Assembly (NCBI GenBank): GCA_009809945.1
Contig: WTPW01001120.1
Location: 138,627-202,626, forward strand
Length of the DNA: 64,000 bases
From: Gigaspora margarita
Lineage: Eukaryota; Glomeromycota; Glomeromycetes; Diversisporales; Gigasporaceae
Reading direction: 5' to 3'
Below, in pieces: positions 57,976-64,000 of the stretch (position 1 is its first letter; every line of letters starts with the position of its first letter). The position numbers and the translations under genes were made by a program. Under the pieces are notes generated by a model. It worked only from the letters and a program-made list of their open reading frames with translations. It searched no databases and was not told where the DNA came from.

Positions 57976-58040
57976 ACATCAGTGCGATTGATGTACAAAT
58001 TGAGACGGGATGCTATCAGCAGAAATTTGTGATGTGTAGA
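57976..58040. repeat. Fragment of the 604-bp repeat
   Basis: ATCAGTGCGATTGATGTACA and the following sequence to about 58037 match the start region of the tandem repeat at 62450 and 63054. Confidence 0.55.
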
Positions 58041-58414
58041 ATTAGTCGGTGGTTTCTCATACTGCATAAAGCAGGCCGACTTGTTATGAAGCTTAAAGAT
58101 ATAACTTAATGGCAGGATTTCCAGTTAATGATACCGGGTGTTAAGCTTTGTAAATCTATATTGTATTAAAGCACAAACATCCGTCCGTTCACTATCGACC
58201 AATCAGAAAATTCAACGTAGTACATCCTATTCTAACTTACGTATTTCCGATGTCATTAGTGGCCAGACAAAGAGATCTAGGCGTATTTCGGAAATAAATA
58301 AGAGTTTAAAAAATCTTATTTGTGTATCAAAATTTTGAAATCGGAAAATGAAATGGGAGTGTTTAGAGACTCCCATTTGACAAATAAGTAAAAATTTATT
58401 TATCATGCAGATCA

Positions 58415-58525
58415 ACAAACTATCTATCTATCTATATCTATAATATAAAACACAGTTTTCATCTATAATATCTATAATCTATAATATCTATATCTATAAT
58501 CTATAATATAAAACACAGTTTTCAA
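58415..58525. repeat. CTAT/TATAATATC microsatellite
   Basis: CTATCTATCTATCTATATCT and variants, with ATATAAAACACAGTTTTC present twice (58440 and 58505). Non-coding. Confidence 0.8.
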
Positions 58526-58575
58526 CTCGCGATTTTATTGGCTAGATATTTTGATTGGTCGATTTTGGTGGCGGA

Positions 58576-58644
58576 ATAAGCCTAGATCACGTAAAAAATA
58601 AAAAATTTTTTATAACGATCTTGATAATAAATTTCTAATGATCG

Positions 58645-58686
<42 letters not shown>

Positions 58687-59740
58687 GTTTACGCTATTTT
58701 TACTCCNTCCCTTTCTTTCTCTCTCCCTTTCTTTCTCTCTCCCTTTCTTTCTCTCTCCCTTTCTTTCTCTCTCCCTTTCTTTCTCTCTCCCTTTCTTTCT
58801 CTCTCCCTTTCTTTCTCTCTCCCTTTCTTTCTCTCTCCCTTTCTTTCTCTCTCCCTTTCTTTCTCTCTCCCTTTCTTTCTCTCTCCCTTTCTTTCTCTCT
58901 CCCTTTCTTTCTCTCTCCCTTTCTTTCTCTCTCCCTTTCTTTCTCTCTCCCTTTCTTTCTTTCTCCCTTTCTTTCTCTCTCCCTTTCTTTCTCTCTCCCA
59001 CTCTTTCTCACAACCCGGGGCACCCGCTCACCCACGGGTGACCCAGGTGATACTTACCTGGGTCAGAATACTAACGCTGCTATACGAAATATATGGAAAA
59101 AAACTATCAAGATTCCATTTTTATATTTCTATCAGGAACTCTAATAACTTTTTTTTGTGTCTGCCCCTATTAAATTCGATGCTGCAGATCTATCAGGAAT
59201 AACATTTTGTAAAGNGGGTTTTAGATTTCAGAAGGTTTTCATTTTATAGATTCGTTTTCTTAATATCTGGATCTTGAAAAGTTAATTTGATTTTANAGGT
59301 TTTTTTTATTTTATATAGCTTGCATGATGCCAAAATCCACATTTTGTATACAATTCTTTTCAAATGTGTGATAAGCCTAGGTCGTGTAAAAAAATTCAAT
59401 AACGATCTTGATAATAAATTTCTGATCATCAAAACAATACACTGCTATACAAATTATATGGAAAAAAGCTATCAAAATTCCTTTTTTAGATCTCTATCAG
59501 GAACTCTGATAACCTTTTTTTTTGTATTTGCTCCTATTAAATTCGATGCTGCAGATCTATCAGGAATAGCATTTTGTAAAGCGAGTTTTAGATTTTAGAA
59601 GGTTTTCATTTTACGAATTCGATTTCTTGATATCTGGATCTTGAAAAGTTAATTTNATTTTACAAGTTTTTTATTTTATATAGGTGGATTCCATCAAAAT
59701 CTACAATTTGTATACAATTCTTTTCAAATTTGTAATAAAA
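58576..59740. repeat. Two direct repeats of about 372 bp, the first interrupted
   Basis: Unit A begins ATAAGCCTAGATCACGTAAA at 58576 and resumes at about 59075; unit B begins ATAAGCCTAGGTCGTGTAAA at 59371 and runs to about 59740. Both contain AACGATCTTGATAATAAATT, TTAAATTCGATGCTGCAGAT, CTATCAGGAATA and ATATCTGGATCTTGAAAAGT. About 425 bp of foreign sequence (poly-A, minisatellite, GC-rich end) separate the two parts of unit A. Several N bases. Confidence 0.75.
58648..59065. repeat. Poly-A tract, 16-bp pyrimidine minisatellite and GC-rich hairpin
   Basis: About 37 A (58648-58684), then a minisatellite of unit CTCTCTCCCTTTCTTT repeated about 18 times (58707-58999), then a GC-rich stretch with TGACCCAGGT, short loop, ACCTGGGTCA (about 59039-59065). 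The long Lys/Arg/Glu frames read on the minus strand are products of the 16-bp repeat, not genes. An N lies at 58707. Confidence 0.88.
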
Positions 59741-59843
59741 ATGTTACGCGATTAAATTATTTTTATATAATTTATTATATTATATTATATTGTTACAACA
59801 GCTAACAAATGGTTGATTTTACTTACTAATAATAAATTCGTTT

Positions 59844-59856
59844 CTATATATAGACC
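59844..59856 (+). promoter_or_regulatory. TATA-like box
   Basis: TCTATATATAGAC about 100 bp before the start codon at 59954. Confidence 0.4.
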
Positions 59857-59953
59857 TTTTATTTTTCTCAACGGTAGTTGAAATTTGTTGAAATTGAAAC
59901 ATACGTTAGTTAAAACTATTTAAAAGTTTAAAAAACACATAATTTAAACCATA

Positions 59954-61153
59954 ATGCCTTGTTATGCNAACACGATTGTAAAGGTTAAATGTGTACGCCN
60001 AAATGAGAAAGAAGATGCCAAAATAATTTCNGTTTGGGCTATCGGAACATACCCAACGGGACGTGAAACCAATGAACTTGAAATAATTTTATTCNTACCA
60101 GTTAATCCAAATGAACNAGACCCTGAATCCCAAGCGATCTTTAGAAGAGATGAGTATTATTNGGTTAATGGAAAGATTATACCTGGAAACTATTCTGGGA
60201 GTNTAAGACCAAAAGTATGTACAGTAGATGTTTTTACAAGATCTGAGATAAAACTGATAATAATTTTATTATTTAGATGATAGCTTCCGCTTCAACTCAC
60301 TTATCAATTAATAATCAAGTTTTAGACTCGAATAAATGCTCTTTAAATGTCTCTTTAGTAGGGGTTCCACAAGGAGTATCTACTGAGATTAAAAATACTG
60401 AAGATTCTATTATCGAAACACTTCTAACTGATTATAGCGGTCGTCAAATCAATTATATAGTTAAAGTAGTTTTTTCACACACAAATCCACGATTTAGCCA
60501 TCTTAAAACTACCATTAGACCACAAGAATCAATTATTTTCGTAGTTGGACAAATGGAGATTATTGGAAATGAATTTTATGTTTATGCTAAAGATATTAGT
60601 TTAATTGATACTAATTTTATTACTAAAAAAAAAAGATCTTATTACAGGTAATAATGAAGTATTGCAATCAACCAACCCAACAAGATCCAGGCTTTTACAT
60701 CTTTATCAAAGTATGGCTAAGAGTTCTGAAAANATTCCTCAACCTACACCATCTACTTCAAATAATGCAGAAAGTACTCATCAAGATAATCAGCCAAATG
60801 ATAATGTTATACCACCTGTCTTAGATAATATTGAAAATAAACATCAAGGTAGCCAACCAAATAATAATGGACATTCAGTAAAGCGTAAGAGATCTGAAGA
60901 AATGGATGATCTATTTATAATTTCGTCGCAAACGAAAAAAGACAAACATGTTAATGCTGATTTTGAAAATCAATCGGAGTTAAAAGAAGAATACCAAGAT
61001 GAAAAACCAATGCGATCTAATGATACAACTCAAAAAAACTCTACACGTAATCGCAAGAAAGGCAAAGAGCCCATGACTCGAACTACACGCAATACTGAAA
61101 AGCTGTATAATGTTAATTCAGTTAATGATATTCAAAGTTCTGACAGGGAGTAA
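59954..61153 (+). CDS. Lineage-type protein of unknown function, OB-fold-like N-terminus
   Basis: Exon 1, 59954-60214 (87 codons), ends at a GTATGT donor; the intron is 60215-60276; exon 2 starts at 60277. The frame continues to the end of the domain and then changes near 60599-60647. Either a 49-bp intron (GTTTAA donor, TACTAAT branch-like word, TTACAG acceptor at 60645-60647, phase-correct, total 362 aa) or a one-base error in the run of ten A explains it. The N-terminal 200 residues are beta-rich: IVKVKCVR, VWAIGTYPTGRETNELEIIL, GQINYIVKVVFSHTNPRFSH-like and RPQESIIFVVGQMEIIGNEF, suggesting an OB-fold-like nucleic-acid-binding domain (inference). The C-terminal part is disordered, Asn/Ser/Lys-rich, with a basic VKRKRSEE that could be a nuclear signal. 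No catalytic motif. Several N codons. I recall similar proteins in Rhizophagus but know no function. Confidence 0.65.
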
Positions 61154-62145
61154 ACCCAACTGTATTAAATTATTACAAAATTTCATTANGTCTGATATAT
61201 CAAATATTTTCTTATTATGTCATAGCTTATCTGTCAAAACATTTTATTAAATTTTATTAAAATATAAATTTTATTTTATCTNTATATACTAAATAAAAAT
61301 ATACTTTTTATACTAAACCAAACTGGAAAAAAAATTATACTATGCACATATCAGCAAATTTATTGAAATTATAAATTATAAGAATTCAAATTTAAAAATT
61401 TTCTTACCGTTCGTTTAACCATGTTAATAGTCTATTTCAATTGACGCCAAAAATAATAGTACATGCTTTGCCACATTCCTAAAACAAACAACTGATTAAA
61501 ATCTAAACATTAAATACAATACATAATAAATAAATTTAGCATATGCGAAGCATAAATATGTGAACATATGTATATAAATAATTTCACAAAATAACAAATT
61601 ATATATATTCATTAAATATGATCATATGAAAATATAAAATTAATTAGATCTTGATTTTTATAATAAAATCCAGTTATTTCTACTGATCTACACTATAAGC
61701 TAGATATTACGTAAATACATCTATATGCTTCTTTAAATATCTATTGCCGTTTCCATAATAGATATTTTTATTACTTATATAAAAAAATAATTAGTGTAAA
61801 ATAATGCCTAGGGGCCAGGATTAAGCTTAATTCTATCAAGATTCAAAATTATACTTTTGTATTTATACAGTAAGTCTAATTTTTTTGACGAGTTATATTT
61901 TGTATCAGATTCAGCTAATTTGCGGATTAGTGGAACACATGACNAATTTTGCGATAATTATTAAAAAGATAGTTTTTGATGATAGAATTTTTGACCAGTA
62001 TGAGATTATACTGAAAAGATATGAAAATTATATTACCGAAAACTACATATTTTATTACCAGAATTTACTATAATTTCGATAATTATATTAAATCTGCTAT
62101 ATCATCACATTAAATGAAATACACGGATTTCAACCCGATTTACAA
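61154..62145. other. Intergenic stretch
   Basis: AT-rich with several N bases; short frames (for example 61885-62073) have no recognisable features. Confidence 0.4.
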
Positions 62146-62149
62146 AGAG

Positions 62150-63560
62150 GATTTACTACCTCGCAACTCAGGTTTATCCTGTTTTATAATAATTGCCAAA
62201 ATTTGCACAATTCTGAAAGAAAGTAATAAAAAGACATTTTTTATATTTATCATCATGTACTTTAATCGAGAAAAAAACATGTTAAAGCAGTGTTTAGTTA
62301 ATCAATTCTCATGCAATAAATAAACATAGTACTATATGATGCAATCGTAATATCGAAAGGCATTACATACATGTGACATGTGTTATAATTTACCAACGAT
62401 ACTAGATATTAATTTATTACATAATTTTTATTGAAAAGTTGTAGCATAAATCAGTGCGATTGATGTATAAGCTGAGATGAGATATGCTCCCAGAAGTAGT
62501 AAATATATTTGTACTGGGTATCGATATTATCAACTGAATTTGTGATACGCAGCTTCAGCCANTGGCCTCCCTCTCTGGACCGGCCCCCAAATTGAAGGTC
62601 TAAATTATCACAAAGATAGCAAGATTCTATCAGGTTGGGAGGGTTCAAGTACGAAACTTGGATCTTGCGAATGATGAATGTGCATATATCCATGCCACGA
62701 CTCTTCTACAATAGCAAATTGTTGATGATCGGCATCATCCCAAATAGGCAACTAATTAAAATTATTAATTATTATTTGTATCTATTTTNATATGCCGATT
62801 CATGCGAGATCAGCCTATCCTCTTGCCCAATTGGAATCAATGACATGCCTTTTGATCGAGAAAAAACCTGTTAAAGCAGTGTTTGGTTAAACAATTCTCA
62901 TACAATAAATAAATATAATAGTACTATATGTGCATATTGTAATGTCGAAAAGCATTACACACATGTGACATGTGTTATAATTTGGATGCTTTTATCNAAC
63001 AATACTATATATTAATTTTATTACATAATTTTTATTGAAAAGTTGTAGCATAAATCAGTGCGATTGATGTATAAGCTGAGATAAGATATGCTCCCAGAAG
63101 TAGCAAATATATTTGCACTGGGTATCGACGTTATCAACCGAATTTGTGATGCGCAGCATCATCCAGTGGCCTCCCTCTCTGGACTGGCCCCGAATTAAAG
63201 ATNTAAGTTGTTACAAAAATAGCAAGGTTCTATCGGGTCGGGAGGTTTCGAGTGCGAAACTTGGATCTTGCGAATAATGAATGTGCATACATCCATGACA
63301 CGACTTTTCTACAATAGCAAATTGTTGATCAGAATCGTCCCAAATAGGCAGCTAATTAAAATTATTAATTATTGTACATATCTATTTTCGTGTGCCGATT
63401 CATGCAAGATCTGCCTATCCGCTTGCCCAATTGGAATCAATGGCTGTGCTTCTGGACTCGACTNGATCGTTTCTGGGTCAAATCCTGCTTAGCCATGTTT
63501 AGATCTGTTAACTTCTGTCAACTCGAATTAAGTGCAAAATTTCACTTTCTTTGCGTTTAA
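62150..63560. repeat. Tandem repeat, period 604 bp, about 2.3 units
   Basis: GAAAAGTTGTAGCATAAATC starts units at 62433 and 63037. The end of a preceding unit (AATCGAGAAAAAAACATGTT to 62432) lies before, and the second full unit breaks off near 63440-63560. Units share GGCCTCCCTCTCTGGAC, CGAAACTTGGATCTTGCGAA, CTTGCCCAATTGGAATCAAT and ACATGTGACATGTGTTATAA. N bases differ between units. Short frames in both units (62635, 63268) are parallel because the DNA is duplicated; there is no evidence that they are translated. Confidence 0.85.
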
Positions 63561-63689
63561 TGCATTGNCCAATTAATTTTGAGATTAACAGGTACGTTCA
63601 TACGCGCATCACTAAACAATGCCTATAAACTATAACACTTCGTGATATATATCGCTCCCTTCCTGGTAAAATTTTCTAACCAGATATTA

Positions 63690-63917
63690 GGCCGCACAAA
63701 GTTATTTTTTCGTTTTGCATAACCCGCCGACCCAATTTTTCTAAAAAAAATTTTTTTTTTTTAAATTCCTATTGCATGTATTGTACCAATAATTCCATTT
63801 TTGCCATTTAATTTTTTTCTCCGGTGTCACCCGATGATGACCTTGATTTTCCGTAATTACCCGATAGGCTCGATAAAAAAAAGACAAAATTTTCTGATTC
63901 CATAACTTTGCGTGACC
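63690..63917. mobile_element. PIF/Harbinger-type MITE (228 bp), TTA target site
   Basis: Ends GGCCGCACAAAGTTAT and, inverted, GGTCACGCAAAGTTAT, flanked by TTA (63687-63689, 63918-63920). The interior has CCCGCCGACCC and ATTACCCGATAGGCTCG words. No protein. Confidence 0.82.
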
Positions 63918-63940
63918 TTAGATTTGAATGGATTAATTTA

Positions 63941-63955
63941 GGCCACGTAAAGTTG

Positions 63956-64000
<45 letters not shown>
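63941..64000. mobile_element. Start of a second element of the same type, cut by the window end
   Basis: GGCCACGTAAAGTTG preceded by TTA (63938-63940) repeats the left end of 63690-63917; the rest is T and A homopolymer to the window end, so its length cannot be seen. Confidence 0.5.

Noticed and set aside
58582-59035. Long Lys/Arg/Glu-rich frames on the minus strand
   Set aside because: They are translations of the 16-bp pyrimidine minisatellite in two frames; unit length not divisible by three gives a cyclic peptide pattern, with no start context or flanking gene features.
62451-63560. Parallel short frames in the 604-bp repeats as a gene family
   Set aside because: They are parallel only because the DNA is tandemly duplicated; frames are short and interrupted by N bases, with no start or splice support.

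Overview
The window looks like nuclear DNA of an arbuscular mycorrhizal fungus, most likely Rhizophagus or a close relative. The DNA is very AT-rich and repeat-dense. It carries F-box/LRR genes of the type massively expanded in that genus, remnants that look Crinkler-like, a degraded LINE with an RNase H domain, a ZMYM/Crypton-type tyrosine recombinase, and short GT-AG introns (mostly 47-96 bp). This is inference from protein families seen in the reading frames; no search was run. Scattered N bases, densest after 58.7 kb, mark uncertain assembly.

Layout. 0-13.4 kb is almost all mobile and repetitive DNA: a degenerate GT-rich tandem repeat, two long palindromic elements (the first apparently inserted in the terminal repeat of the second), two tRNA-derived SINEs with 17-19 bp target-site duplications, several MITEs, and one decayed tyrosine-recombinase gene (7.6-9.0 kb). 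13.4-47.5 kb holds three direct copies of one segment (about 13.4-21.4, 27.3-33.2 and 40.8-47.5 kb). Copies 1 and 2 each carry an intact minus-strand F-box/LRR gene preceded by decayed minus-strand Crinkler-like pieces; in copy 3 the F-box gene is a pseudogene with a premature stop, an altered TATA box, a tandemly duplicated 3' end and two 9-bp-TSD insertions. The copies serve as each other's pre-insertion sites, so many transposon boundaries and TSDs can be read directly (hAT 8 bp, PIF/Harbinger TTA, pogo/Tc-like TA, Mutator-like 9 bp). Between the copies lie a 2.5 kb hAT-like element built of palindromic units, inserted beside or into a LINE, and several nested foldback elements.

47.5-61.2 kb is the most gene-like part: a two-exon small secreted protein with a Kre9/Knh1-like look (49.3-49.8 kb), a plus-strand F-box pseudogene (50.8-51.9 kb), an apparently complete 11-exon secreted GH30 glycoside hydrolase, probable endo-beta-1,6-galactanase (53.9-56.4 kb), and a nuclear-looking lineage protein of unknown function (60.0-61.2 kb). 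58.6-59.0 kb holds a poly-A tract and a 16-bp pyrimidine minisatellite. 62-64 kb is a 604-bp tandem repeat followed by PIF/Harbinger-type MITEs and an A tract at the window end.

No operon-like organisation, rRNA, true tRNA gene or CRISPR array was seen. The likely expressed products are the two F-box proteins (ubiquitin-ligase substrate adaptors by family), the two secreted proteins and possibly the 60 kb protein. I did not find a convincing new multi-gene system; the most unusual material is the palindromic-unit repeat architecture and the record of insertions between the three F-box segments.
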